Positions 37,828 through 47,038 of a DNA stretch of 64,000 bases are shown piece after piece. The stretch's first letter is position 1. The number at the start of each line of letters is the position of its first letter. This DNA is from Pigmentibacter sp. JX0631 (GTDB lineage Bacteria > Bdellovibrionota_B > Oligoflexia > Silvanigrellales > Silvanigrellaceae), in contig NZ_CP123622.1 of assembly GCF_029873255.1 (NCBI RefSeq), forward strand, positions 1,638,501 through 1,702,500, written 5' to 3'. Below the pieces are notes generated by a model, which ran no database searches, was not told the origin of the DNA, and was given only the letters and a program-made list of their open reading frames with translations. The position numbers and the translations under genes are program-made.

Positions 37828-38550
37828 TTAAAATTCACGAGAAATGATTAAATCTTTTTGAACAGCCAATTGCAATATTTTATTAGCAATATCTTCTTGT
37901 GAAAAACATGTTGAATCAAGAGAAAAAGCATCGTTTGCTGGTTTTAATGGAGAAAGTGTTCTATTTAAATCTCTTTCATCTCTTTCATGTATTTCTCTTA
38001 AAATTTCTTTAATGTCAGCATTTTGACCATTTTGCGAAAGTTCTTTTTTTCTTCGTTCAGCTCTTTCTTCTGCTGAAGCTGTCAAAAATATTTTTAAAGG
38101 AGCATCAGGAAAGACAACGGTTCCCATGTCTCTACCATCAACAACTGCTCCACTATTATTTAAAACAACCCTTCTTTGAATAGGAAGAAGTCTTTTCCTT
38201 ATAAAGTCTTCTTGTGCAAGAATACTTGATAATTCTGAAACAAATGGTGACTTTATTTCATGAGAAATTTCTCTTTCACCAATAAATACTTTTCCAGTTG
38301 ATGATTCTTGTCTATATCTTTCAGAAATAAAAGAAATAAAACGTTCAATATGCTCAACGTCAGTTATTTTCATATTTGATTCATGAAAAAGTAATGCTAA
38401 TGTTCGATAAATTGCACCAGTTGTAACATAAATCCAACCTAGTTTATGAGCTACAATTTTTGCAACTGAGCTTTTTCCTGAACCCGCAGGGCCATCAATT
38501 GTTATTACTTTCAATTTATTCTCACTAAAATTATTTTCTAATTCTAACAT
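37828..38550 (-). CDS. cmk: Cytidylate kinase
   Basis: Phosphorylates CMP and dCMP with ATP in pyrimidine nucleotide synthesis. It has the P-loop G-P-A-G-S-G-K-S-S near the N-terminus, G-A-I-Y-R-T-L-A, the D-G-R-D-M-G-T-V-V-F-P-D-A block and a C-terminal D-S-T motif. About ten extra residues precede the usual first strand. The length is 240. GAGGA lies before the ATG at 38550. It is between accA and tolQ on the same strand, probably one operon. Confidence 0.95.
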   Translation of the reverse strand: MLELENNFSENKLKVITIDGPAGSGKSSVAKIVAHKLGWIYVTTGAIYRTLALLFHESNMKITDVEHIERFISFISERYRQESSTGKVFIGEREISHEIKSPFVSELSSILAQEDFIRKRLLPIQRRVVLNNSGAVVDGRDMGTVVFPDAPLKIFLTASAEERAERRKKELSQNGQNADIKEILREIHERDERDLNRTLSPLKPANDAFSLDSTCFSQEDIANKILQLAVQKDLIISREF

Positions 38551-38561
38551 GGTATCCTCAT

Positions 38562-39629
38562 TTAAAGGCCAAGTGAGGATTCAACCTCTTCCCAAGATTC
38601 ATCCCAGGATTTTGTTATTGGCTTTTCCGTACCTATTTTGGAAATAGGTGATGCGTTATCGAATGAACCAATCTGCATATATTTTCTGACTCTATCAAGC
38701 TTTAATTCTTCTTTTGACATTTTTTGTAATAAATTTAGGTTTTTTTCAAGAGTATCACCAATGGTTTCTATCGTTTCTTTTGCTTTCCAATGCGATCCCC
38801 CAAGAGGTTCTTTGATAATACCATCAATAATTTTGTTTTTTAAGGCTACATCTGCAGTTAAGCCAAGAAGATTTGCAGCTCTGTCAGCTTGACTGCCATC
38901 CTTCCACAAAATTGATGCACAACCTTCAGGAGAAATCACGCTATAAGTAGAATATTCCATCATGAAAACTTTGTTTGCCACACCTAATGCCAGAGCGCCT
39001 CCGCTTCCTCCTTCACCCAAAACAACTGAGACGATAGGCACAGATAACCTACTCATAACCATAATATTTTTAGCAATAGCCTCGCTCTGTCCTCTTTCTT
39101 CTGCATCCATTCCAGGATATGCACCAGGTGTATCAATAAAAGTAACTATTGGCAGATTAAATCTTTCTGCAAGATTCATGATGCGTAATGCTTTTCTGTA
39201 TCCTTCAGGTTTGGGCATGCCAAAATTTCTTTTCATGTTTTCTTTGGTGCCACGTCCTTTTTGATGCCCAATGATCACGACTCTTTTATTTCTAAATAAG
39301 CCTATCCCGGCAACAATTGCTTGGTCATCAGCAAAGTTTCTATCTCCATGGAGTTCAATAAAATCAGTGCATAATTGATTCACAATATCCAAAGTATATG
39401 GTCTATTTGGATGTCTTGAGAGCTGGGTGATTTGATATGGAGTTAAGTTAGAATAAATTTCTTTTGCAAGAAGTTCAAATTTATTCTCAAGAATACAAAT
39501 TTCTTCATTTAATTCTTTGGTATCATCTATTTTGTTAAGTAAAATTGAGGATTGTTGAGCTGCAATTCGAAGTTCAGATATTCTATTATAGAGTTCTTGG
39601 AGGGGTTTTTCAAGTTGCAAAATATCCAT
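38562..39629 (-). CDS. accA: Acetyl-CoA carboxylase carboxyltransferase subunit alpha
   Basis: Alpha subunit of the carboxyltransferase that makes malonyl-CoA for fatty-acid synthesis, working with AccD. An N-terminal helical segment leads into the crotonase-like core with G-I-G-L-F-x-x-K-R-V, P-G-A-Y-P-G-M-D-A-E-E-R-G-Q and E-G-G-S-G-G-A-L-A-L-G. The length of 355 exceeds the E. coli protein by about 35 residues, mostly at the C-terminus. The ATG has AGAGGA upstream. It is the first gene of the minus-strand accA-cmk-tol group; accD is not in the window. Confidence 0.95.
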   Translation of the reverse strand: MDILQLEKPLQELYNRISELRIAAQQSSILLNKIDDTKELNEEICILENKFELLAKEIYSNLTPYQITQLSRHPNRPYTLDIVNQLCTDFIELHGDRNFADDQAIVAGIGLFRNKRVVIIGHQKGRGTKENMKRNFGMPKPEGYRKALRIMNLAERFNLPIVTFIDTPGAYPGMDAEERGQSEAIAKNIMVMSRLSVPIVSVVLGEGGSGGALALGVANKVFMMEYSTYSVISPEGCASILWKDGSQADRAANLLGLTADVALKNKIIDGIIKEPLGGSHWKAKETIETIGDTLEKNLNLLQKMSKEELKLDRVRKYMQIGSFDNASPISKIGTEKPITKSWDESWEEVESSLGL

Positions 39630-39753
39630 TTTGTTTTAATCCTCTTAAAGTGCTGTTATGTCACAACGAGTACAGCTCAAAACTAACTTCGAGCAATGTT
39701 AAAGTTGGTAGCAAAATTGAGTGAAATGGTCAAAAAAACTGAGGTAGTTTGCT

Positions 39754-40917
39754 ATGAGTCATCAAGAGCCTACAAAGCAAAACGACGATTTAAAATATAA
39801 TATGCGAGATATGGTGGCTGATTCAACTAGTGTTAGTTGGGTTGATGGTATTAACGGAAGATTATTTTATAGAGGTATTAATATAGCAGAATTAGCAGCG
39901 CATGCTACTTTTGAAGAAACTGCTTGGCTATTATTAACTGGAAAACTACCCACAAAGAGTAGATTAGATAGTTTTCAATGGGGACTAAGTAACATGTCCC
40001 ATTCACAAGAAAAAGTAATAAGGATTATAGAAGAATTCCCTCAATATTCTAATCCCTTATTGGTTTTACAAACCTGTTTAGCATCATTAGCATGCATTGA
40101 TAGGGAAGATGAATATTTAGAAGAAGAAAATTATATTGAAAAAGTAATGAGAATTATTTCTCAAACTCCAGTTATTTTATCTGCAGCGTATAGGCACTAT
40201 TTAGGTGTTCCTTTATTAGAACCTCGATCGGATTTATCTTTTGTTGAAAATTTTATTTATATGTTATTTGGAAAAATTCCAACTAAAAATCAAACTAGAT
40301 GTATGGAAATAGCTCTTATAATACAAATGGATCATGGGTTTAATCCGTCAACTTTTACTGCAAGAACAGTTGCTTCAACACTAGCAAATTTTTATTCAGC
40401 AACAAGTGCGGCAGTCGGCGCTTTAAGTGGTTCATTACATGGTGGGGCAAGTGTTTTGACTTTAGAAATGCTAGAAAAAGCTAAACAAAGTGAAAATGTT
40501 TCTTTATTTGTTCAAAATTTATTGCATTCTGGTGGGAAAATTATGGGTATGGGGCATAGAGTTTATAAAACAGTTGATCCTAGAGCAATTATTTTTAAAG
40601 ATCTTTTAACCCAGCTAACAGCTAAAGAAGAAAAAACTAGTGATTTAAAAATTTTAAACCAAATAGAAGAAGAAGCAAGAAAGTATTTTAAAGAAAAAAT
40701 GTTACCTATTTTTGTAAATGTAGATTTTTGGAGTGGTTCTGTTTATAAAAAACTTGGTATACATCCTGTATTATATTCGGCAATATTCGCTGCAGCTAGA
40801 ATGGTTGGTTGGTGTTCGCATATTTTAGAATTACGACAAAATAATAGAGTTTATAGTCCGCTTTCTAATTATAATGGTGAAACTAATATTCCTTATATTC
40901 CTATTGAACAAAGATGA
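39754..40917 (+). CDS. Citrate synthase family protein
   Basis: Condenses acetyl-CoA with oxaloacetate at the entry to the TCA cycle. Catalytic blocks are visible: G-S-L-H-G-G-A (His), G-M-G-H-R-V-Y (His) and V-D-F-W-S-G-S (Asp). The length of 387 fits the short, dimeric Bacillus/archaeal type rather than the long NADH-regulated type. 2-Methylcitrate synthase is in the same family and cannot be excluded, but no other methylcitrate-cycle gene is nearby. The start has GAGGT eight bases upstream. It is divergent from accA. Confidence 0.9.
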   Translation: MSHQEPTKQNDDLKYNMRDMVADSTSVSWVDGINGRLFYRGINIAELAAHATFEETAWLLLTGKLPTKSRLDSFQWGLSNMSHSQEKVIRIIEEFPQYSNPLLVLQTCLASLACIDREDEYLEEENYIEKVMRIISQTPVILSAAYRHYLGVPLLEPRSDLSFVENFIYMLFGKIPTKNQTRCMEIALIIQMDHGFNPSTFTARTVASTLANFYSATSAAVGALSGSLHGGASVLTLEMLEKAKQSENVSLFVQNLLHSGGKIMGMGHRVYKTVDPRAIIFKDLLTQLTAKEEKTSDLKILNQIEEEARKYFKEKMLPIFVNVDFWSGSVYKKLGIHPVLYSAIFAAARMVGWCSHILELRQNNRVYSPLSNYNGETNIPYIPIEQR

Positions 40918-40943
40918 ATTAATTTAAATTACTTGGAGTTAAA

Positions 40944-42428
40944 GTGTTTTTTATTTATGAAATGTGTCAAAAAATAATCTTATATATTTTAAAAATTTTT
41001 TATTTTTTTATAAAAGATAAAAAATTTAGAAGATTTGTTTATTTAAGAGATTCTGAAATTTTTCTTAAAAAAATTAAAGATTTAAAAGTTGAAAGTGGAA
41101 AAGAAATATACTGGTTCCATGTAGCAAGTGCTGGAGAAATGGAACAAGCTATACCTGTGGCAAGAAAATTATCTAAAGATTTAAATGTTCAATTTTTTGT
41201 TACTTACTATTCGCCTAGTGCAGAACCATTTTTGAAGAATTTTCCAAATATAATTGTGGCCCTCGGCTTACCAATTGATATTCGTAAAATTTACATATAT
41301 GCAATAAAAAAAATGAACATAAAAAAAATATTTTTTGTTCGCTATGACATATGGCCATCTTTGTTTTATGTAAGTAAAATGAATTATCTTCAAATTAATT
41401 TATTATCTGCTTCTGAAAAGAAGACTAAAAATGGAATTTTTGGATATTTTAGTGCAAAATGGAATAAAAAATATTATAAAAATATAGATAATATTTTCGC
41501 GGTTTCAAAAGAAGATTTTAAATATTTTTCTAAAATAAATGCAAATAGTAATGTGTATTTAGCTGGTGATGCTAAATGGGCAAGGGCTTTTGAAAGGGCT
41601 AATTCATTATCAGAAAAAAAACTAGAGTATGATTTTTCTTGTTTTTTTTCTTTTTGTTTAGATCAAAAAAAGCTTATGCAAAAAAAATGTATTGTTTTTG
41701 GTTCTCCTCATAAAGAGGAGCATCATATATCAATCTTACTAACAAGCTTATTAAATGAATATTTTATAATTTATGTCCCGCATGATGTAAAAGAAGAAAG
41801 TTGTGGAAAAATAAAAAAAGAATTTGAAGAAAAAAATTGTAAAGTAATATTTTATTCAGAAATTGTTAAATTTCTAAAAAGTAATTTAATTGAAGAAAAT
41901 AATACGAATTTTAATTTAAAATATGACTTAGAGATGGATAAAAATTATCAAATAAATAAAAATTATAATGTTTATAATTTAAAGTATAATGCGCATTATT
42001 TAGCTGATTTTCTTAGCCAATATGAAGTCATTATTTTTGATAAAATTGGCTATTTAGCAGAAATTTATGAAGTGGCTGATGTTGCCATTATTGGAGGTGG
42101 ATTTGACGGGCAAATTCACAATGTTTTGGAAGCGGCAGCACATGCAGTGCCGGTATTACTAGGAAATTCTTTTCATAGAGCTAGAGAAGCTGCTGATTTG
42201 GTGAATTCTGAAGCAGCTATTTCTTTCCAAAACCCAAATGAGATGTTTCAATTTCTTGTTCAGTGGGTTAGTTTGAAAGAGAAGGGAAGTGACTCAACCC
42301 AACATCCTAGTATTCGTCTTAGTCAGGCTAGAACAAAGACGATAGAGTTATTTAAAAGTATTCCTGATACAAGTGAAATTATCTTGAATACCCTTTTACA
42401 GCAGGGGGTAAAAAAGAGAAATCTCTAG
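40944..42428 (+). CDS. waaA: 3-deoxy-D-manno-octulosonic acid transferase
   Basis: Adds Kdo to lipid IVA in lipopolysaccharide synthesis at the inner membrane. It starts with a hydrophobic anchor (about 1-23), then F-H-V-A-S-A-G-E-M-E-Q with the catalytic-base glutamate Glu65, and late V-A-I-I-G-G-G-F ... H-N-V-L-E-A-A-A-H-A-V-P-V glycosyltransferase B signatures. The GTG at 40944 has TTGGAG seven bases upstream. At 494 residues it is about 70 longer than the E. coli enzyme; an Asn/Lys/Tyr-rich insertion lies around residues 300-355. It indicates an LPS-bearing outer membrane. Confidence 0.9.
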   Translation: MFFIYEMCQKIILYILKIFYFFIKDKKFRRFVYLRDSEIFLKKIKDLKVESGKEIYWFHVASAGEMEQAIPVARKLSKDLNVQFFVTYYSPSAEPFLKNFPNIIVALGLPIDIRKIYIYAIKKMNIKKIFFVRYDIWPSLFYVSKMNYLQINLLSASEKKTKNGIFGYFSAKWNKKYYKNIDNIFAVSKEDFKYFSKINANSNVYLAGDAKWARAFERANSLSEKKLEYDFSCFFSFCLDQKKLMQKKCIVFGSPHKEEHHISILLTSLLNEYFIIYVPHDVKEESCGKIKKEFEEKNCKVIFYSEIVKFLKSNLIEENNTNFNLKYDLEMDKNYQINKNYNVYNLKYNAHYLADFLSQYEVIIFDKIGYLAEIYEVADVAIIGGGFDGQIHNVLEAAAHAVPVLLGNSFHRAREAADLVNSEAAISFQNPNEMFQFLVQWVSLKEKGSDSTQHPSIRLSQARTKTIELFKSIPDTSEIILNTLLQQGVKKRNL

Positions 42429-42481
42429 GTAATTCCACTTGTGTTTGGATTTTGAACCTTTTTGAAAAAAGAATATGAGTT

Positions 42482-44032
42482 ATGGTCGCTAAGCAACTAG
42501 TTATAAATAGCACCTCCTACGAAACGCGCGTTGCGCTGATAGAAGGAGGTCAAGTATCGGAATATTACATAGAAAGAAGTCGAGATAGAGGTATCGTAGG
42601 AGGAATTTATAAAGGCAAAATAATTAGAGTTTTACCTGGAATGCAAAGTTGTTTTGTTGATATTGGCCTTGAAAGAGCTGCTTTTTTATATGGTGGCGAT
42701 ATAAAACCAGAAGGCTCTTATGAGCTTCCTGAGGGCTTTGATGAAGAAGGAAAAGGTCTTCATTCACAAAGTGAAGACGAAGAAAATTCTGAATCTAGTA
42801 TTCAAAAAAGTATTGTGAAAAATTATAAAATTTCTGATTTAGTTAAAGAAGGTCAAGAAATACTTGTACAAGTTGCTAAAGATGCCATTAGTACTAAAGG
42901 GGCACGGGTTACTACCTACCTCAGTTTACCTGGTAGATATGTAGTATTAATGCCTAGTATTAATCATATTGGTGTAAGCAGAAGAATTCAAAGTGAAGAC
43001 GAACGAACAAGATTACGAGCTATTGTACAAAAAATAAAACCTGAAGGTGCTGGAATCATAGTACGAACTGCGAGTGAAAATGTCCCTGATGAGAAAATTA
43101 TTGCAGATATAGATTTTTTGGTAAAACTTTGGGATTCCTTAAAGACTAAAAGTTTAAAATCTAAATCCCCTTGTTTAGTTCATGAAGATCTTGATTTGGT
43201 ATTTCGTGCAACAAGAGATTTAATATCTCGTGATTTAGATAGAATTGTTATTGATGATAAAAAAAGATATGAGGATCTTGTCAGATTTTTAAATAGATTT
43301 AGTGTGAAATTAGGCGCTCAAGTTCAATTATACCAAGGTGATACTCAAATATTTGATGCTTTCGGTATAGAACAAGAAGTTTCAAGAGCATTAGGTTCAA
43401 AAGTTTGGTTAAAATCTGGTGGATATTTAATCATTGAACAAACTGAAGCTCTAACTGCAATTGATGTGAATACAGGAAGATATGTAGGGAATAAATCTCT
43501 TGGTGATACTATTGTAAAAACTAATCTTGAAGCAGTAAAAGAAATTGTTCAACAATTGAGATTAAGAAATATTGGTGGAATTATAATACTTGATTTTATT
43601 GATATGGACAGAAGTGATGATAGAGATAAAGTTTTTTTGGCTTTAATTGAAGAATTAAAAAAAGATAAAGCTAAAACTACTGTACTTAGAATCTCGGAAA
43701 TGGGATTAGTACAAATGACGAGAAAACGCACTGAGGAAAGCTTATTGCAAAAAATGACTGTTGATTGCCCATATTGTGATGGAAATGGACATGTTAAAAG
43801 TCCCGCAACAATTTCTTGTGAAGTTATTAGAGAATTATTAAGAGAATTTTCACGTTCAAATAATGAAGGTTTTGTTGTTAAAGCACACGCACAAGTAGCA
43901 GATAGATTATTAGAAGAAGACAAAATTTTTCTGGATGAATTAAAAATAAAATATAGTAAGAAAATAGTAGTGAAATCTTTCGTAGATTATCACTTAGAGC
44001 ATTTTGAAATTGCCCCAATACGTTTTGAATAA
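42482..44032 (+). CDS. rng: Ribonuclease G/E family endoribonuclease
   Basis: Single-strand endonuclease in rRNA processing and mRNA decay. It has an N-terminal S1 domain (interrupted by an acidic, Ser-rich insertion near 75-115), the RNase E/G catalytic block with L-T-A-I-D-V-N-T-G and I-L-D-F-I-D-M, and the zinc-link C-P-Y-C-D-G-N-G. The length of 516 matches RNase G; the long RNase E scaffold tail is absent. The ATG is at 42482, close behind waaA. Confidence 0.92.
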   Translation: MVAKQLVINSTSYETRVALIEGGQVSEYYIERSRDRGIVGGIYKGKIIRVLPGMQSCFVDIGLERAAFLYGGDIKPEGSYELPEGFDEEGKGLHSQSEDEENSESSIQKSIVKNYKISDLVKEGQEILVQVAKDAISTKGARVTTYLSLPGRYVVLMPSINHIGVSRRIQSEDERTRLRAIVQKIKPEGAGIIVRTASENVPDEKIIADIDFLVKLWDSLKTKSLKSKSPCLVHEDLDLVFRATRDLISRDLDRIVIDDKKRYEDLVRFLNRFSVKLGAQVQLYQGDTQIFDAFGIEQEVSRALGSKVWLKSGGYLIIEQTEALTAIDVNTGRYVGNKSLGDTIVKTNLEAVKEIVQQLRLRNIGGIIILDFIDMDRSDDRDKVFLALIEELKKDKAKTTVLRISEMGLVQMTRKRTEESLLQKMTVDCPYCDGNGHVKSPATISCEVIRELLREFSRSNNEGFVVKAHAQVADRLLEEDKIFLDELKIKYSKKIVVKSFVDYHLEHFEIAPIRFE

Positions 44033-44062
44033 AATCTTACATAATTTAATTTAAAAAGAAGT

Positions 44063-44365
44063 TTAATGCCCAACACAGTTTGGGGAATTTATTGTGCTGT
44101 TATTCTTTTTTTTCCATTCTTCTTCTGTAAAAGTATGTAAAGAACAAGCTTTGATTAAGGTAAACTCTTCTTTTAATATATCATTAATTAATCTATGCCG
44201 ATTTAACAATGATTTATTTTCAAATTCGTTAGATACGACTTCAATTTTAAAATGAGTTTCTGATCCTTTTGGGACACTATGCTTGTAGCTTTCATTTATA
44301 ACTTTTATTAATATACTAGGGAGGTTTTGCTTTAATTTTATTTCAATTTTTTCTTGAATATTCAT
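44063..44365 (-). CDS. bolA: BolA family protein
   Basis: A small alpha/beta protein of the BolA family, which works with monothiol glutaredoxins in iron-sulfur handling or acts in stress morphology. The fold pattern includes S-E-T-H-F-K-I-E-V-V-S, N-R-H-R-L-I-N-D-I-L and S-L-H-T-F-T-E-E-E-W. Length is 100. The ATG occupies 44363-44365. An IS982-like element ends four bases away, with its target duplication (44364-44368) overlapping the start codon, so the native leader has been displaced to beyond 45392. No clear Shine-Dalgarno remains in front of the start, and expression may be altered. Confidence 0.85.
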   Translation of the reverse strand: MNIQEKIEIKLKQNLPSILIKVINESYKHSVPKGSETHFKIEVVSNEFENKSLLNRHRLINDILKEEFTLIKACSLHTFTEEEWKKKNNSTINSPNCVGH

Positions 44366-45392
44366 ATAATGCCAGTTAAGAGTTGAGAAAAATATTGTGA
44401 AGATTGAAGAAATAGCTCCAATTTGTTAGTTAATTGTTGCTTAAAACAAAGTAACAAAGGAGCTACCAATGGATTGGCAGAACCAACTCATTACCGTTTA
44501 CCTTACTTCCTGCAAATTTTTTTCTCAACTTTCTCCCTACATTTTTTTAAAAATAAGTCCTAATTCAAATCCTTCGTTTACTGATGAAGAAACCATCACA
44601 ATTTACATCTTTGGAATTTTGAATGAACTTAAAAATATAAAATCAATTTTTAAATTTACAAAAAATTTCCTTAGTGAATGGTTTCCAAATTTACCTTCTT
44701 ATGAAGGATTTTTATTTAGACTTAACAATCTGAATCATCTTTTTCCTGAACTTTCTAAATTCCTTTTACAGAATAAAAAGTTCAAATTAAATTCAAATAC
44801 TACTAAACCTTTCGTTCTAATTGACTCTTTACCAATTATCTTGGCAAAGGGTTTTAGAGCTCACAAATGTAATACAGCAAAAGAAATTTCTTCAATTGGT
44901 TTCTGCTCTTCCAAAAATCTTTTTTATGGATTGAAACTTCATCTTACTGCTTTATTTAAAAATAAACGCCTTGCTTCCCCGGTATCAATGAAAATAACAC
45001 GTGCTGCAACACATGATTTAACAGCGGTTAAGAATGATCTTTTAAATTTAAATCACTCAGAACTATTTGCTGATCGAGCGTACTGCGATCAATTTACTAA
45101 ACAAAAATTGGCTAAAAAAAATTCTAACTTGCATACTCCAATTAAACTTTCAAGAAGTAAAAAAACTCTCTCATACGATGAAAAAGTATATTCAAAATCT
45201 GTTAGTTCAATTAGACAATCAATTGAAATCCTATTCAACTGGCTAATTGAATCTAGTGGTATTCAAACGGCATCTAAAGTCCGTTCAACAAAGGGCTTGC
45301 TTGTACATGTTTTCGGAAGATTTTCTGCATGCCTTTTTAAGTACATGTTCTTTTTCTAAATACATATTCTCAACTCTTAACTGGCATATATA
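44364..45392 (+). mobile_element. IS982-like insertion sequence with target duplication
   Basis: A complete element of about 1019 bases (44369-45387) bounded by perfect 21-base inverted repeats at 44369-44389 and 45367-45387. Each side is flanked by ATATA (44364-44368 and 45388-45392), a probable 5-base target duplication. It carries one intact transposase gene. Perfect ends and an intact frame suggest recent insertion. It sits between bolA and tRNA-Leu. Confidence 0.92.
44469..45359 (+). CDS. IS982-family transposase
   Basis: A 296-residue DDE transposase. The candidate catalytic triad is Asp119 (V-L-I-D-S), Asp202 (L-F-A-D-R-A-Y) and Glu253 (Q-S-I-E-I-L-F). Other family features are P-S-Y-E-G-F near residue 80, F-Y-G-L-K-L-H after the first Asp and a terminal R-S-T-K-G-L-L-V-H-V-F-G segment. 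The ATG has AAAGGAG upstream. Length and layout match IS982; assignment to that family is by eye. Confidence 0.9.
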   Translation: MDWQNQLITVYLTSCKFFSQLSPYIFLKISPNSNPSFTDEETITIYIFGILNELKNIKSIFKFTKNFLSEWFPNLPSYEGFLFRLNNLNHLFPELSKFLLQNKKFKLNSNTTKPFVLIDSLPIILAKGFRAHKCNTAKEISSIGFCSSKNLFYGLKLHLTALFKNKRLASPVSMKITRAATHDLTAVKNDLLNLNHSELFADRAYCDQFTKQKLAKKNSNLHTPIKLSRSKKTLSYDEKVYSKSVSSIRQSIEILFNWLIESSGIQTASKVRSTKGLLVHVFGRFSACLFKYMFFF

Positions 45393-45417
45393 GATTATAC
45401 CTAATGGTACTTTAAAA

Positions 45418-45501
45418 TGGTGCGGACGGAGAGACTCGAACTCTCACGCCTAGGGCACTGGCTTCTAAGACCAGCGTGTCTACCAATTTCACCACATCCG
45501 C
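45418..45501 (-). tRNA. tRNA-Leu (anticodon TAG)
   Basis: On the minus strand, acceptor GCGGATG pairs with CGTCCGC (one T-G pair), followed by discriminator A and encoded CCA. The anticodon loop CTTAGAA gives TAG (plus-strand 45465-45467). A long variable arm and a GGTTGAAATTGG-type D-arm region fit leucine. Length 84 nt. It lies 26 bases beyond the IS target duplication. Confidence 0.95.
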
Positions 45502-45570
45502 TTGAAACTCTTCTCTAGCTGAGTTTTTTCAAGAGTTCAACTGGTTTGATAAGAAATTTTAAAAAAAATT

Positions 45571-46545
45571 TTAAATGCTGAAAAACTGGAATGATCTTTG
45601 TTTTTTGGTGAAAGCTTTAGGACTGGTCGTTAAATTAAGAACTGCAATAACTTCAGTAGTTTTATTAGGTGAAACAGTAATAATTAATGAACTTAATCGT
45701 TCTAAAACCATAAACAAGCCAAGTCCTGCACCTGCGGCTTCTTGTTGTAGTCGAATCATAGCTTTTCTATCGCTAGCAAATAAGAATTTTAGGTACTTAT
45801 AAACTGTTTGTTTACTAAAAGTTCCAAAAGAGTCTCTTACTCCGATGGCAAGATAAGTCCCATCAAAGCTCCATTCAATTTGAACTGTTTCCTGTGGAAG
45901 AAGAGCAATGGGTACTCTTCTATCTACATCTTGTAGTTTTGGATTAGCATCCCAAATTGCGTTCATTAAAAGCTCTTCTTGGACTTCAACCCCAAATTGA
46001 GCATAGGCATCAGTTGGTCTTCCAAGAACTTGTGAAAGACCTTTTATAAATTCAAAAAGAGCATCTCTAAACCATTGTCTTTGATCTGAATGAGAAAGAA
46101 CATATCTATGAACATAAGCTCCGTATGAAACACATTTATCAACGCCAAAATACTTTTTTTCTCTTATTTTTCTAATAGTACTCATTAGTTGTAGATGAGG
46201 GACATGTTCTTGATTACATGATAAAACGTGGCCGAATAACATCAATCCATCGCTATCTATTACTTTATCCTTCGTTTCTTCATCAACTAGAAGTAAATTT
46301 TCGATGCGAATAGAGGGTATAAGTTCTTGTTCTTTCAGTTTTTTTTCATCTATATGATCAGTGATATACATAGTTTGTTTGCAACCACTTTCTGCTAGTT
46401 TTTTTATTTCTTGGACAGTATTATTTTGGGCAGCAATTATAGGAGTTATGGCACAACTTCTAAAAAGAGCAACCAACTCACTACGATAGAGCTCGCTTTC
46501 AACATCAACTATTGCATCTAGATTTATGTTATCACTGTCTATCAT
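45571..46545 (-). CDS. GHKL ATPase (RsbW-like anti-sigma/serine kinase type)
   Basis: A 324-residue protein. The C-terminal half is a HATPase domain: N-box E-E-L-L-M-N-A-I (Glu190/191, Asn195), G1 box V-R-D-S-F-G (Asp238) and G2 box G-A-G-L-G-L (272-277). The N-terminal 165 residues have no recognised motif and may be a degenerate receiver or sensor. No phosphoacceptor His box is visible, so it is more like an RsbW/SpoIIAB-type kinase than a classical sensor kinase. It follows the STAS-domain gene by 12 bases, so the two likely form a partner-switching pair. The sigma factor or effector is not visible. Confidence 0.78.
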   Translation of the reverse strand: MIDSDNINLDAIVDVESELYRSELVALFRSCAITPIIAAQNNTVQEIKKLAESGCKQTMYITDHIDEKKLKEQELIPSIRIENLLLVDEETKDKVIDSDGLMLFGHVLSCNQEHVPHLQLMSTIRKIREKKYFGVDKCVSYGAYVHRYVLSHSDQRQWFRDALFEFIKGLSQVLGRPTDAYAQFGVEVQEELLMNAIWDANPKLQDVDRRVPIALLPQETVQIEWSFDGTYLAIGVRDSFGTFSKQTVYKYLKFLFASDRKAMIRLQQEAAGAGLGLFMVLERLSSLIITVSPNKTTEVIAVLNLTTSPKAFTKKQRSFQFFSI

Positions 46546-46557
46546 ATAAGCCCTTGT

Positions 46558-47010
46558 TTATTTTGAATTTTCAATAAAATAGAAATATGATTCAAAATCT
46601 ACATCAGATTCAATACTGCAACCTTCCTTGTCACATTTTGGCAATTCATATTCTAATTTTTTTCCAAGAGTAAAATCCTTGCCATTTTGCATTAAAAATA
46701 CTTTTTGTTCACCACAATTTTCACAGTAAGCAGGTATTTGAAAACTTTCAATTTTAGCATTATTGGAAAGAAACTCTTTGACCATATTAAATTGCATAAC
46801 TACGGCTTGGGGACAATTATAGTAAATGGGAGAAATTTTTAGCTTATTGATCCATACAATCCATTCGCGAACGCCACAACTGTTTATGGTGCGGATATTC
46901 CCTAAATCAAACTTGACTGATCCTGTAGGAAGCCCAAAATCTCCGAGATTACATGTTTCGGTGATGTCGCCAGACACATAGTATATGCCGTCTTTTAATT
47001 GAACATCCAC
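46558..47010 (-). CDS. STAS-domain protein with C-terminal zinc-ribbon-like tail
   Basis: A 150-residue protein. Residues about 1-90 fit the STAS anti-sigma-antagonist fold, with F-D-L-G-N-I-R-T-I-N-S-C-G-V-R-E-W placing Ser44 at the usual phosphorylated position. Residues 96-131 contain C-E-N-C-G and C-D-K-E-G-C, four Cys suited to bind zinc, an uncommon addition. It would be the substrate and antagonist of the GHKL kinase encoded next. The start follows GGAGGTTACACG. Target unknown. Confidence 0.75.
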   Translation of the reverse strand: MDVQLKDGIYYVSGDITETCNLGDFGLPTGSVKFDLGNIRTINSCGVREWIVWINKLKISPIYYNCPQAVVMQFNMVKEFLSNNAKIESFQIPAYCENCGEQKVFLMQNGKDFTLGKKLEYELPKCDKEGCSIESDVDFESYFYFIENSK

Positions 47011-47038
47011 GTGTAACCTCCCGAAACCTTCACAAACC

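Noticed and set aside
43549-43923. 124-codon minus-strand frame inside the RNase G gene
   Set aside because: Antisense to conserved catalytic and zinc-link sequence; no independent support.
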